A stretch of DNA of 28,309 nucleotides. Source: CALMFT01 sp035333525. GTDB taxonomy: Bacteria > Patescibacteriota > Gracilibacteria > Absconditabacterales > Absconditicoccaceae. The notes beneath the pieces are model-generated. The model did no database searches. It was not told the origin of the DNA and was given only the letters and a program-made list of their open reading frames with translations. Below are positions 1 through 10,132 of this stretch, piece after piece. Within the stretch, counting starts at the first letter, position 1. Every line of letters begins with the position of its first letter. The translations under genes and the position numbers were made by a program. Location: positions 1 through 28,309 of the forward strand of contig DAOQQF010000007.1 of NCBI GenBank assembly GCA_035333525.1, given 5' to 3'.

Positions 1-735
1 AGACTTGTAGTCTGAGACGCAACAAACCTGGAAACAGTCCAACTCCTCATGGAAGATCAAAAAGCTAATCTGATTATTACCGATCCTCCCTATAATGTGA
101 ACTATGAATGAAGTACTGGTATGAAAATTCAAAATGATGATATGAGTAAGGATAGCTTCTACCAATTTCTCTATGATGCATTTACTAATATGTATATGGT
201 TCAAGAAGATGGAGCAAGTGTCTATATCTTTCATGCAGATACTGAATGAGAAAATTTTAGAAAAGCATTCACTGATGCAGGATTCAAATTAGCTCAGTGT
301 CTGATACGAGTAAAAAATGCACTAGTCATGGGAAGGCAGGATTATCACTGGAAACATGAACCAATCTTATATGGTCGAAAACCAACAGCATGACATAATT
401 GGTATAGTGATAGATCACAAACTACGGTACGAAACTTTGATAAACCTCTCAAAAATGATCTTCATCCTACGATGAAACCGATAGATATCATTACCTATCC
501 AATAATCAACTCCAGTAAACAATGAGACAGAGTCTTGGATCTGTTCTGATGATCTTGAAGCACATTGATCGCTTGTGAAAAGACAAACAGGATCTGTTAC
601 ACAATGGAATTAGATGAAAAATATGCACAAGTAATCCTGGAAAGATACTACGCTTATACTAAATGAGCAAAACCTATTCAATGTTTGAATCGTGAGATTG
701 ATTTGAAGTCACTATTAACACTTCCAAAGGAGTAA
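1..735 (+). CDS. Adenine-specific DNA methyltransferase, 5'-truncated by window edge
   Basis: Open from base 1 in frame 1 with TGA read as Gly, ending at TAA 733-735; the true start lies outside the window. The visible 244 residues hold the catalytic DPPY motif (about residues 28-31) followed by the SAM-binding motif FGGSGST (about 182-188), the order expected of a beta-class N6-adenine or N4-cytosine methyltransferase. 'LHPTMKP' just before the SAM motif is also typical of phage and ParB-associated methyltransferases. Three glycines of FGGSGST are TGA codons, a strong internal proof of the recoding. The target sequence cannot be told. It lies directly upstream of the terminase genes on the same strand, so it probably modifies phage DNA before packaging, giving restriction protection or regulation (inference). 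No restriction partner is visible next to it. Confidence 0.9.
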
Positions 736-778
736 TGAGTATTTAATCAGCATTATTTTCAATTTCTGTATCCTTGTC

Positions 779-1270
779 ATGAAATACAACCGACCACAGC
801 TTAAGATACAATACTTGCAGTGAGATTATCTCACCGTTTTTGATTTTTACAAAGAGCACCTGAAAGGCACTCAAAAGGCACCTACAACAGACGTAAAATG
901 ACTGCCATGAAATTGGAAAAGAGCTACTAAGTGATGGGCAGAGGAAAAACAAATCATGCAACAAAAACTGGAATCTATGATTGATGATGCAAAAAGATGA
1001 ATTGCCGATGAGATCAAAAAACAGACTGAGGCTCAACTTGGTATTGATATTGCTGAGCTTATTAAATCCAAGAAGGCGTTGTTTATTCTCATCAATAAAA
1101 AAATTGTTCATTTAGCAAAACATAGTCCTCAAGACATCCTTGCCAGGGAGATTGATATTTTATTAGGTATCATCAAAAGAGAGTTAGGAGAACCAACTAC
1201 ACTAACAAAAAATCACAATATTACTGAACAGGTATTTATTCCATCAGAGGATGAACTGGATGACGACTAG
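779..1270 (+). CDS. terS: Putative terminase small subunit
   Basis: 163 residues from ATG 779 to TAG 1268-1270; the first two thirds are visible only if TGA is Gly. The call rests mainly on position: it overlaps the large terminase by about 20 bases, as small subunits usually do. The N-terminal part has a short 'YLQGDYLTVFDFYKEH' segment followed by basic 'PGNWKRATKGWAEEK', compatible with a DNA-binding helix-turn-helix, and the middle is a helical, charged region typical of TerS oligomerisation domains. It would recognise the packaging site and recruit TerL. No diagnostic motif is present, so family assignment is inferred. ATG 779 is the first start after the methyltransferase; the preceding tract is pyrimidine-rich, with no Shine-Dalgarno. 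Confidence 0.65.
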
Positions 1271-2762
1271 TGATCCAAAAATCCTCTCTAAATCCTGGCG
1301 TTTGTCTCATCTATATAAAATTGTAGATAAAAATGCACAAACTACGACTTTCAAAAGAAACCAAGCACAAGAAAAACTCAATGCTTATATGAAAGAACTC
1401 AAAGAACAGTATGGCTGTGTGAGGCTTATTATTCTCAAGGCTAGACAACTTGGGGTGACTACTGATAGACTACTTGATGGTCTAGATGATTGTATGATGA
1501 AGAATAATCAGAATATTGTGATTACGGCTCATAGTAGAGAAAAGCAAAAGGAAATCTTTCAGAAGGTAAAATATTCATACCAGCAAATTCCTGAAGCTCT
1601 CAAAACACCAAAAGGTGTATGGTATAAACCTAAGCCAAAGTACGACAACGTCAATGAACTGTATTTCCCAAATAATAACTCCAAGATTCAAGTATCGTTG
1701 GATAGTAGATCATGAACACCAAGTAAACTGCATATTACTGAGCTTGCCTTCAGGACAGATGCAAGAGAGATGATGGCAGGTACTTTGCCATCTATCCCAA
1801 AACAAAGTGATATTGTCATTGAAACCACTGCAAATGGAGTGGGTAATTATTTTTATGAAATGCGATACAAGTATTACGGTAGAGATGATGGAGAATTCAA
1901 GACTATTTTTATTGCACGATGGTTTGCTGATGAATATAGGGTCCCTGTCTTGCCATGAGAGCAGATTATTCTTCCTTTAGAATTACAACATCTATCTGCT
2001 TTGGATCTTGATGATGAACAGAAAAAACGATATCTACAACAATACGATATCCTTGGTAGAGATGTGTTTCAGGAGTATCCTTCAACACCAGAAGAAGCGT
2101 TTCTTACGACATGAGATACGGTGTTCTCTTTGCAAATTGTCAAGAATCTTTCGGTCCTATCATATACTGAAGATGAGAAGATTGCAAAACTGAGAATCTA
2201 CAGACCAGCAACCGATCATTGTTTATTTGGTGTGGATACTGCCGAATGATGAAAGGATGGAGATAATTCTTGTATCCAAGTGAGAGATCAAGATCTTAAT
2301 TTACTTGCATGTTATTATGGAACAATCCCTCCTGATATGTTATGTGAGGTGATAGACAGATTAGTGGAATTGTGATATACGTGAATTATTGGCATAGAAA
2401 GAAACAATACATGATTAACCACCATCACGAAGGCAAAAGACTATAAACGATATGCTATGCTTTATGCTGAGAGAACCATTGATAAAATATCTAATCAACC
2501 AACCAGGAAGTATGGACGACAGACGAATACTAAGACTAGACCCCTCATGATTAATGAATATGAGGAAGCAATCAGGCGTTGATTTATTACTCAAGTAGAT
2601 GAAAGACATAGAACTGAGATGTATTCATTTATCTATAACGAAAAGCATAAACCAGAAGCACAGGAGTGAACACATGATGATGCTATTATGGCAGACGCTA
2701 TTTGTTACCAAATGAGAAAGGAATTAGCCTATGATATGAGCCGAGCATTGCATGAAGATTAA
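1251..2762 (+). CDS. terL: Terminase large subunit (ATPase/nuclease)
   Basis: 503 residues from ATG 1251 (an alternative ATG lies at 1260), stop TAA 2760-2762. The N-terminal packaging ATPase carries a Walker A variant KARQLGVTT (residues 63-71) and a Walker B-like LHITELAF (acidic E at about 164). The C-terminal RNase H-fold nuclease shows three acidic clusters: FGVDTAEGG (D about 329), IGIERNN (E about 383) and HDDAIMADA (D 476/477). Together these are the standard TerL arrangement and length. It translocates DNA into the prohead through the portal and cleaves concatemers. It overlaps terS and is followed 18 bases later by portal. Several catalytic-region glycines (for example in DTAEGG) are TGA codons. 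Confidence 0.95.
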
Positions 2763-2780
2763 TAGACTGATTTTTTTGAA

Positions 2781-4250
2781 ATGAGACTATATCTGTATTG
2801 TTTTATGATTCGACACCTGTCTATGCAATCTACTATTACCATTGATTCAATTATCACCAAAGAAATCAAACATAGAACATTGTTTCATAAGATTTATACG
2901 AATGAAACGAGTCATTTTGTATTGGGAACATTTAAAGCAAACGTATTCAACATTAAATCATATTTGAGTAATACGTCTCAAAAAGATGAGTATCTCTACT
3001 TATCAGTCAATCTGTTGTCGTTGATGGCAAATACAACAGCAGATTATATCATCTGAGATGGTATTCATATTGCTATCGACAATGAAGAGGCAAAAAATAA
3101 ACGACAAGAAATCAGCATGAATAATAATTTTGATGAGCTAATCTATAATATTGCTCTTAATGTTGGAATCTATGGATATGCCGTTCTAAGAACTAGGAAA
3201 GATGAAGATCAAACGATTGTTATTGAGGAAATCCCTTATGATTATTACTATCCTCAAATTGAAGGATTATTTTTATGAGAACAACCCAATACAATCTACT
3301 TAATTAGTCACATTAATGAAACGCTGAATTCAACTATTCAATCCAAAGCAAAAATTCAAACCTATTCCAAACAATCGAACGGAACATGGCTTATTGAATA
3401 TGGACTCTATACCGTAAACTTAGATGGTACGAATTATACCTTTGAAAAAGAACTCGCTCCTGCTGAGACACTGGATTTCTTAAATATCTATCGTTTTGAT
3501 AATAAAAAAATTGGTTCATCATACTTGTGATCTAGTGATTATGGTGATGTACTTGATCTTCTGGAAGAAGTGAATGATAGATTTACTCAAGTCTCTGTTC
3601 AGTTCATTAAGCATCTCAATAGCAAGATATCTTTACCCGAATGAGTATCAGCTTTGTTGCAAAACAAAGATAAGAAAATCCAGAACCTAGAGGTCTTTGT
3701 ACATAGACAGGGAGAACAACCTGCCCAGTATATCGAAAATAATAACTCACTAATTCCTGAAGCACAAACTTATATTGATAAGATTTTGAAATTAATTGGT
3801 GCAATTACTCAAATCCCTATTTCCTTTTTTGGATTTGAGGAAGCGGGAGGTGCTGAAAAGGTTGAAGCACTCAGAATCAGACTGACAAGATTTTTAAAGA
3901 AGATCCAAAGAAAGCAAAGAATGATGGAGCTGGTTCTCAAAAAGCTCGTCAAAGAAACACTTCAATTTGCAGGCATGCAATGAGACTATGTCATTGATGT
4001 TACATTCTCTGATGCAATGCTCAAAGATCTTCAACAAAATACACAGATGTATATTGATCTATATACAAATAGTCTTGTATCTCAAGAAACAGCTATCTGA
4101 CAAATTTTTAGTCGAGATCAGGATATGGTTCAACAAGAACTTACTCGTATCAAACAGGAAAATAATGAAAAGCAACAAAAACAAATTGAACTTTCTACCG
4201 CTTTATCATTATTACAACAACATGGCAATCATTGATCCAAACAAAAGTAA
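2781..4250 (+). CDS. Portal protein
   Basis: 489 residues, ATG 2781 to TAA 4248-4250, the right size for a siphovirus portal. It follows TerL and precedes the scaffold and capsid genes. The N-terminal half contains 'LLSLMANTTADYIIGDGIHI' and 'NIALNVGIYGYAVLR', matching the pattern in portal proteins where a folded wing is followed by the conserved G-x-G/A-Y segment. The C-terminal third has 'GAITQIPISFFGFEEAGG', like the conserved stretch before the stem helix, then long charged helices. It forms the dodecameric DNA entry vertex. Start choice is uncertain: ATG 2808 and ATG 2823 are also in frame, and no ribosome binding site distinguishes them; 2781 leaves the shorter gap to terL. Confidence 0.85.
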
Positions 4251-4407
4251 TCAGGAATTAAGGGAGGTGTTTATTTTGCTACTGCTTACTAATAACACTG
4301 AATTTTGGTGAAAACTCATAAGACTTATTATTGTAAGCTGTTTCACGATTATCTTAGTACTGTCATCAATACTTCTGCCCATTTACATATTTATGGTCGC
4401 TCAATAG
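4222..4407 (+). CDS. Small single-span membrane protein, unknown function
   Basis: 61 residues, ATG 4222 inside the end of the portal gene (29-base overlap, different frame), stop TAG 4405-4407. The N-terminal half is polar ('MAIIDPNKSNQELRE'). The C-terminal half is one strongly hydrophobic helix ('LIRLIIVSCFTIILVLSSIL' onward), so an N-in or N-out single-span membrane protein is expected. One TGA (Gly) separates the halves. The overlap with portal implies translational coupling. A minor capsid protein is the usual occupant of this slot in many phages, so a membrane peptide here is unusual. It could act in lysis, superinfection exclusion or internal membrane contact; nothing in the sequence decides. 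I do not recognise a family. Confidence 0.6.
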
Positions 4408-4468
4408 ATTTATTTTTTATTGATCTGCTTATTATCCATTATATCATTTTATTTTTTGACTGAGTACA

Positions 4469-5089
4469 ATGCCAGACGATATTACAAATCCAAACGGAGC
4501 AGGTGCCGATACAACCTGACAACAGAACCCATCATCTGACACTCCAGCATGATGAGCTGACAAAAAATCAGACACCAAGAGTGATGCAGATCTCGTTCCT
4601 TCACGAAGACTAAAGGAAGAGGCTGATAAACGCAGAGAACTTGAATCAAAAGTAAAAGAGTATGAAACCCAAGAAGCTGAAAGAGAAAGAAAAAACCTCG
4701 AAAAGCAAGGTAAATTCAAAGAGCTTCTTGATGATGCTAATAAGAAGATTGAAACTCTCACACAACAAACACAGGTCATTACTGAATATGAAACCGTTAT
4801 GTCGACAGCAGTGGATGCTGAATTACATATCATCAAATCAAATCTGTGAGAAGAGAAATTTAACAAAATTAGCTCATTACTCAGTCTTGAAACTCTCACA
4901 CCATTACAAAAATTACAAGCACTCCCAAAGCTCAAAGAACTTGTCACTGAACTGTCTGATAAGAAACCTGAACCAAAAGGAGGGCATAGTATCGCTCAAC
5001 ATGATAATCAGGCATATGATAAAGCAAAAAGTAATGGAGACTTCAATGGGCTACTGAGTTCAATTATTGGATCTGCAATTAAAAAATAG
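4469..5089 (+). CDS. Capsid scaffold protein
   Basis: 206 residues, ATG 4469 to TAG 5087-5089. The N-terminus is Gly/Ser/Thr/Asp-rich and probably disordered (TGA-coded glycines are frequent here). Next comes a long charged helix (about residues 45-110, KEEADKRRELESKVKEYE and onward) of coiled-coil character, and a short lysine-rich tail ending SSIIGSAIKK. Composition, length and location just before the major capsid gene are those of scaffold proteins of the DUF4355 type. It would guide prohead assembly and then leave. No protease gene or protease motif is visible nearby, so processing is not implied. A 61-base T-rich gap separates it from the membrane protein gene. Confidence 0.8.
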
Positions 5090-5121
5090 TCTGATACTTT
5101 ATCTTTTTTTATCTCTCACAC

Positions 5122-6288
5122 ATGTATCAATCTTTTGATTTATCACTTATTAGTGAAAGGCAGGTCTATGACCTGTTTACAACATTTTTGAAAGAACAAT
5201 CTTCAGCATTGGAGATTTTTCTAAGAAATGGTCAGAATTACTCTGCAGGTACGAACAATAAATATGAATGGTTAGAATCGCAACTGACTCCAATGTCTTG
5301 GACAGTGAATACTTATAGTTATCCAAGTCCTGGTTCTCCGTTTTGATTAACGTTCACGACAACAGCAGGAATGAGACCAAATATGATTTTGAGATTTGTA
5401 CGAACTGGAACCAATGACGATGTTGGTGATATGCAAGTCAAGGTTCAAGAAATCATCTCTTCTGATACAGCAATTTGTATTCTGTATGGTGATACAATGC
5501 CGTATCCATTAGATCCATCTATGACTGCTAGACTTATGTCTGAAGCGGTACAAGAAAATGAAAAGAATATTATTGGAGTGGATGAATGGCAACCAGTCAA
5601 TGAATACAATCACTTCCAAATCTTTAGAAATGCTGTCGAACTGTCTGACACTGCATTGAACTCAGCGATCTATGGTAATGTAAATACCTTATCTGAACAG
5701 CTCAAAGGAGCGTTCTATAAAATCAGACAACAAATGTCGGAGCAGTCATTGAGATGACGTAGAGTCGCAAGAACACAGGGAGAAAATGGAACCTTCTGAG
5801 GTATGTTTCAATATGTTGATGTCTCATGAGGTAATGTGATTGATGCGGGTTGAAATCAACTTGATCCAACGATCATCAATAATCTTGTACAACTGATTGT
5901 AGAAGATGGCGGAGTTGCAAACACCTTAGTTTGTAATATCAACCAGGCGAGAAAAATATCATGATTCAATGTAGCAGGTAATAATCCTGTGATTGCTCAA
6001 GATTCAACTCAAGCAGGTAGCTACGTACTAAGATTTATCTCGGATATTCCAGTTGCTGGAGGCATCGTTTCAAATATCTTATTAGATGAAAAAATGCCAA
6101 ACAATACTGTGGAATTGATTGATATTAATCGTATTGCATTAGTCCCATACGCCAATAGATGATTGAAACTTGTACCAGGAACACAACCATGACAAGATGG
6201 TCAGACTGCTATCTTGAGATGAGAATATACGATGGTTGTGAAAGACGGTAAATATTCTCACGGTACTATCAAAAACCTCAAATGGTAG
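5122..6288 (+). CDS. Major capsid protein, SU10/DUF5309-like
   Basis: 388 residues, ATG 5122 to TAG 6286-6288. The C-terminus 'RGEYTMVVKDGKYSHGTIKN' closely resembles the closing strand of the DUF5309/SU10 major capsid family. 'LIDINRIALVPYANRGLKLV' and the central 'GRRVARTQGENGTFGGMFQY' (linking the E-loop region to the P-domain) also fit that HK97-fold family. The length is typical. It forms the icosahedral shell and follows the scaffold gene by 32 bases. That gap contains TCTGAT and a run of T, like several other gaps in this operon. More than ten glycines are TGA codons. HK97-fold assignment is confident; the exact subfamily rests on motif recognition only. Confidence 0.88.
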
Positions 6289-6324
6289 TATCTAATCTTC
6301 TTTTTATTTCTTAGTTTTATACGC

Positions 6325-6720
6325 ATGGCTCCAACAAAACAACAAACAACAAAGTCTGCAGAAGATGAAAAACTATCTACACAGCAGATATCATCAAACA
6401 CTGCGGATAATCCACCAGATCAAGGAACTAGTTCAGATCAGCCTTCTGAAACTCCTATCAAACAGACCTGAAAAAAACAAGCATCATGAGATGACTCTTT
6501 GACTCATTTCAAAAATACTCGTAATGCAACCCTGTCGTTTATAGGACCAGATGGTAAGTTGTGTTCATTTACTAATGGAATCTTTGCAACAAATGATCCA
6601 GCAACGATTAAAAAACTTGAACAGACTCAAGATTTCAAGTTTGGATTTATTACCGAGTTTATTCCTGAAGCCACCGAACCAGTTCAGTGATCAAAAGAAC
6701 TGACTAAAAAGGCAAAATAA
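6325..6720 (+). CDS. Head-associated protein with disordered N-terminus
   Basis: 131 residues, ATG 6325 to TAA 6718-6720. Residues 1-60 are low-complexity (Gln, Ser, Thr, Pro, Lys). The second half is a compact domain with 'NATLSFIGPDGKLCSFTNGIFATND' character and a C-terminal 'FIPEATEPV'. This small beta-rich domain resembles phage proteins placed after the capsid gene, where the C-terminal half reads '...F.nG.y.T.d...i..L...' It could be a capsid decoration or head-fibre stub (inference). It sits in the structural operon between the capsid and a small ORF. The function is not established from sequence. Confidence 0.6.
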
Positions 6721-6753
6721 TCTGATGATTTTATTTATCCTTCTCATTACATC

Positions 6754-6933
6754 ATGTTTGTTGTTATTACCAGGGACTGTCAAATAAATGGTTTGTTTTA
6801 TTCTAAATGAGATGAACTTCATATTAATGATGATCAATTTCATGCAGACTGCATGGTGCAAATTCCTCATAAAAGAAAATGAAAATCAGCAGACCAAGAA
6901 ACACAGTCAGAACTAAAAAAATCACGTAAATAG
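6754..6933 (+). CDS. Small hypothetical protein
   Basis: 59 residues, ATG 6754 to TAG 6931-6933, with two TGA-Gly codons. The first half is a mixed beta segment ('MFVVITRDCQINGLFYSKGD', then HINDDQF) and the end is a basic, charged tail. The pattern 'G..Y..GD.L.I.D...H' vaguely resembles the short phage proteins that follow the capsid gene in other phages, but I do not recognise a family. It is the last gene before an intrinsic terminator and so closes the head transcription unit. Confidence 0.5.
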
Positions 6934-6954
6934 ATCCCTATAGATTCATTTTTT

Positions 6955-6988
6955 ACGATGTTGAGTATACTGCTCACATCGTTTTTTT
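6955..6988 (+). terminator. Rho-independent terminator after head genes
   Basis: Perfect 7-bp stem ACGATGT / ACATCGT (6955-6961 and 6975-6981), extendable by GAG/CTC around a bulged T, followed at once by seven T residues (6982-6988). It lies 21 bases after the stop of the preceding small gene and just before the connector genes. It probably separates head and tail transcripts or attenuates readthrough. Confidence 0.8.
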
Positions 6989-7006
6989 ATGTTTTTATAT
7001 GTTGTC

Positions 7007-7423
7007 ATGAATCACAATATCACTGCTTTATTTATTCAACAGCATACACTGATTGCTAATCTTAGTACAGAAGACCCCACGCTCATTGATGCCTATATAT
7101 TGAGAGCATTGTCATTGGTATGAAGTTATATCAATGCACAACAGTTTTATGATGAAGCATGAGATCAATTTGTTTTTCCTGAACAGTTGCAACATGCGGT
7201 GATGTATATCGTAGAAGTGCTTTATATTGATAAGTGAATGTTTTCTTGAGCTCATGCGATACAGTCAGAGAAGATAGGAGATTATAGTTATAGCAAAAAG
7301 CAAGAAATGAGAGTTCTTCCTTTGGATCTACCTGTAAATATTATCGCCTTGTTAGACCCTTATAGGTCACGAGCAGGTAATATTGCAATTGATGTTTGAT
7401 GACGAGATAGAACTTATGACTAG
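7007..7423 (+). CDS. Head-tail connector (adaptor) protein
   Basis: 138 residues, ATG 7007 to TAG 7421-7423. An all-helical N-terminal part ('LIDAYILRALSLVGSYINAQ', then 'LQHAVMYIVEVLYIDKG') is followed by 'IQSEKIGDYSYSKKQEMRVLPLDLPVNIIALLDPYR'. The sequence 'S.kiGdysys' followed by a terminal 'alL.pYr' is the hallmark of gp6/gp15-like connector proteins that dock under the portal. The position at the head-tail junction supports this. It would form the first ring of the neck. Five glycines are TGA codons. Confidence 0.8.
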
Positions 7424-7446
7424 TTTTATATTGATAATAGTCTGAC

Positions 7447-7779
7447 ATGAATCCATCGTTACTCTATCAAGAGTGTGAGATCTATCAGCCAATGATAATT
7501 AATACTGGCTGAATTCAACATATCCAACGAAATCTAGTATGAACTTATGCATGCAGGATCTCAACATACAATAAGCCATCATTTCTTGATCAAACTCAAT
7601 CCAATGTCAGACATATTACTACCAAAGAATATAAATTATTTCTTCATCCTGATAGTGATGTTCAGAAATGATACAAAGTTCATGTCGAATGAATGGATTA
7701 TGAAATACATTCAGTTGATATCATTTGATGACATAATGCAGTGCATCATAAGGAATGTATCTGTTCATTATGGGAATAA
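7447..7779 (+). CDS. Putative head-closure (neck stopper) protein
   Basis: 110 residues, ATG 7447 to TAA 7777-7779. It starts 23 bases after the connector gene. Size, gene order (adaptor, stopper, tail completion, tail terminator) and beta-rich character ('TTKEYKLFLHPDSDVQKGYKVHVEG') fit the SPP1 gp16/HK97 gp7-like stopper, where a similar 'kl...p..dI..GD.v...G..Y.V..V' pattern occurs near the C-terminus. Cysteine and histidine content is high at the end ('HHKECICSLWE'), which is odd for the family but gives no full metal-binding motif. A downstream ATG at 7547 in another frame is a shadow. Confidence 0.6.
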
Positions 7780-7804
7780 TACTTTTTAATTAATCGTCCC
7801 ACTC

Positions 7805-8290
7805 ATGCAATTTGTACTCAATACGCAAACCTATGACCAGATCTTACAAGCTGAAAAATCAGCACTCAAAGATACTGCAAGTTATGTCTATGGTTTACTG
7901 AAAGATAAAATTCAAACCGATGCTTTTGATAGTTGAGAATATCTCAAGAGTTTGTTTCTCAAAAGCATCGGTATTGGAGATGTTATTCAAATTGGATCTG
8001 CAACGCCTCAAGCGGTGATTATGGAATATGGAAGAAGACCATTACAAAAAAGACCTCCTTTGAATTCATTGATTCCATGGGCAGAGAGAAAGTGAATAAT
8101 ACAAGACTCAGCTGATGAATATCAGGATCTTTCTTCTCAATCTAAATCCGCAATCTATCTTTTAGCAAAGCATATTTGAACCAAGTGAATCGCACCCAGG
8201 GCTATATTTAGAACTATCTACAATAATCATCAACAGGAAATAAATGAATATTTTATATCCAGACTACAACACTACTTATGAAAAAACTAA
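7805..8290 (+). CDS. Tail-completion/neck protein, HK97 gp10-like
   Basis: 161 residues, ATG 7805 to TAA 8288-8290. Helical N-terminus, then 'DVIQIGSATPQAVIMEYGRRP' and 'RPPLNSLIPWAERKG', which match the conserved 'A.YA..iE.G..p..pP...L..Wa..k' stretch of HK97 gp10-type neck/tail-completion proteins. The C-terminal helices contain 'KGIAPRAIFRTIYNNHQQEI', also usual for that family. It sits between head closure and tail terminator candidates and overlaps the next gene by 13 bases, so coupled translation is likely. Confidence 0.7.
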
Positions 8291-8679
8291 AAAAATCAAT
8301 CGCAGATTCACTAATATCCCATACACCAATATATGCGTATATTGCTGATCGTGTGTATAGGAAAAGAAATGATAAACATAGTCAGATGCCCTGTATTGTT
8401 TATGATATTTCTTGATATGACAATAGACTATGACCCTATCAATGAACTCATGGCTATCAATGAAACAAGGTGGTACTTGATATCATTGGAGAATATATGT
8501 ATGAGGATCAACTTGATGAGATTGCTGAACATATCGTTTCATACCGATGATGATTTATTGGACAGCTTACATCTGATCGAAGTGGGACGATAGCATTTGA
8601 AGGTAGGGATGATGGCTATGATCCCAAGACGGACTATAGTATTGTCAGACTGTTTTTCTTATTTAAGCACACCTATTAA
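8278..8679 (+). CDS. Putative tail terminator / tail-completion protein
   Basis: 133 residues, ATG 8278 overlapping the previous gene, stop TAA 8677-8679. The N-terminus is 'MKKLKKSIADSLISHTPIYAYIADRVY', followed by 'QMPCIVYDISGYDN' and, after a strand, 'VVLDIIGEY' and 'DQLDEIAEHIVSYRG'. This order (helix, 'i..rv....p..P.Iv', strand, helix) is that of the DUF3168/lambda gpU-type terminator fold. The C-terminus 'RDDGYDPKTDYSIVRLFFLFKHTY' matches the common closing 'd.....r....f.f.i'. It should cap the tail tube and join it to the neck. Six Gly codons are TGA. Confidence 0.6.
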
Positions 8680-8747
8680 TCGTAATAGATTGATATTTCA
8701 AAAATCTATTTATACCTAGCACAGTTTTATTTTGTATATATGTATTC

Positions 8748-9524
8748 ATGTCACAACCTACTGGTATTGTAAATGATCAAAGACTCCTTGCTGGAGCATG
8801 AGAGTTTTACTATGGTACATCACTGTCATCATTGGTGAGAATCTGAGCATATAGAGATGCCACGATTGAATCCAAAAGAGAAAGTTCAGAACTTGTCTTT
8901 GATAATGATAAAATCAACAAGTTCAAAAAATGATCTGAATTTTCATTCAAGTTTAAGCTTGCTGAAATTGATCCTGACACACTCGCAAGCATCAATGATG
9001 GTTGGATTTCCAAGACAACCGTTCCTTCGGGAACACCTGTAACTGGAGCTACACAGTTTGTCGATGGTGATAGTTGGGAATATCTCAATTTGATTGAGAT
9101 TGCACATCAAAATCACGATAACTCTGCAATCAATATTACTTCAGTATCATGATCAATTGATGGACCTTTGACGGTCAATGTAGATTATTTTCAAGTGATC
9201 GGACCGCTCGGTAAAAGATGTATCTATTTCAAGTCCTGAGGTGCTATCACAACCGTTTCTCAAAAAATTACTATTTCCTATGATTATACTCCTGCCGAGA
9301 GTAGAAAATTTACCTTTGCTGAGACTGGTATCGCAACTAGATTCTATGCAAGATTCATTCATGAAAGACCTGATGGCAAACAAATCATCATTAATCTCAA
9401 AGATGTGCAAAATTTGACTTGATTAACGATCGACTTTGTTGGTAATAGCGACGACGATGTAGCAACCGTCGATGTTGAATTGAATGGAAAGGTAACCCAG
9501 GATGGTTTTGTATATGAACTCTAA
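8748..9524 (+). CDS. Major tail (tube) protein
   Basis: 258 residues, ATG 8748 to TAA 9522-9524. It begins 'MSQPTGIVNDQRLLAGAGEFYY', then 'IGAYRDATIESKRESSEL', a pattern seen in major tail proteins ('G.g.vy...lG...g..i....e..ei'). Beta-rich throughout, it ends with an immunoglobulin-like strand pattern 'TVDVELNGKVTQDGFVYEL'. The preceding gap (8680-8747) is AT-rich with a weak 7-bp inverted repeat (AATAGAT/ATCTATT), so this highly expressed gene may have its own promoter. Location between tail terminator and chaperones is the standard one. It polymerises around the tape measure to form the tail tube. Confidence 0.8.
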
Positions 9525-9560
9525 TACAGAGTATTTTTATCATTTCTACAATAACATCCT

Positions 9561-9977
9561 ATGTTTGAAATAAACCTCGAGTGTTTTCTCTCTAAAGAAA
9601 TCACTATAAAATTGTGAACAGATTTATTTGTTCTTGAACAACCTACCGTCAAGCAACTTGGTCGAGTTATCAAAAAGACAGAACAATTCTCAAATAATGA
9701 GATACACAATACACAGATTATGATTGATGTACTAGCTTCCTTTATCAAAACACCATGATGGTTTGGATATAGAAAAAAGAAATTGAAATATATTCTCAGA
9801 CAACTCACATCTGAAAATCTGATTAAAGTATGGAATGAAATTTTTTTTTGATTGGGGCTGACAAATGACAACTACAATGATCTACTCAATCATGAAACAA
9901 TCGTGCCGTTGGTTGATGAGAATGAAGCATGATTACTTTGATCGCTCTCATCATGAAATACTACGGTATGTGACTAG
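9561..9977 (+). CDS. Tail assembly chaperone, upstream frame (gpG-like)
   Basis: 138 residues, ATG 9561 to TAG 9975-9977, 36 bases after the major tail gene. The sequence starts 'MFEINLECFLSKEITIKLGTDLFVLEQPTVKQ', matching the beta-strand-then-'p...v..l' opening of gpG-type chaperones, and continues with helices. It sits at the expected place between tail tube and tape measure. A run of nine T (9841-9849) lies within the gene, and from there the -1 frame is open (no TAA/TAG) into the next gene, so a longer fusion product like gpGT is possible. Both chaperones would hold the tape measure during tube assembly. Confidence 0.7.
9841..9849 (+). other. Candidate slippery T-run for -1 frameshift (chaperone fusion)
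   Basis: Nine consecutive T, read as att ttt ttt tga in the chaperone frame, contain a T TTT TTT heptamer. Slipping back one base leads into a frame free of TAA/TAG that runs 283 bases into the second chaperone frame ending at 10132. Tail chaperone pairs commonly use such a site. The slip gives 'FLIGADKGQLQG' after the T-run; the zero-frame sequence after the run looks equally protein-like, so a later site is also possible. Confidence 0.35.
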
Positions 9978-10132
9978 AAGCTGTTTTGCATAGCTCTTGT
10001 TATCAATTCTTTTGTCTTTTGGATGAGATGCAGTACCTGGAAGATCCAAAGAAAAGTAAAAATAATATATTCAATCAAAAGCCTCAAACATTATCTAGTA
10101 AAAGTGACTTTGAGAATTTTTTCTTTCATTAG
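9953..10132 (+). CDS. Tail assembly chaperone, downstream frame (gpT-like)
   Basis: 59 residues if started at ATG 9953, stop TAG 10130-10132. It overlaps the upstream chaperone by 25 bases in the -1 frame. 'YYGMGLEAVLHSSCYQFFCLLDEM' resembles the short helical gpT-like segment ('eal..s..ef..ll.ei'), followed by a polar tail. It may be made as a frameshift extension of the upstream chaperone instead of from its own ATG; the frame is open upstream to at least the T-run at 9841. Its stop abuts, base for base, the end of the convergent minus-strand gene at 10133. Confidence 0.55.

Noticed and set aside
4444..4947. 167-residue minus-strand ORF opposite the scaffold gene
   Set aside because: Ser/Phe/Leu-rich antisense shadow of a charged coiled coil, with no motif; the + strand frame explains the region.
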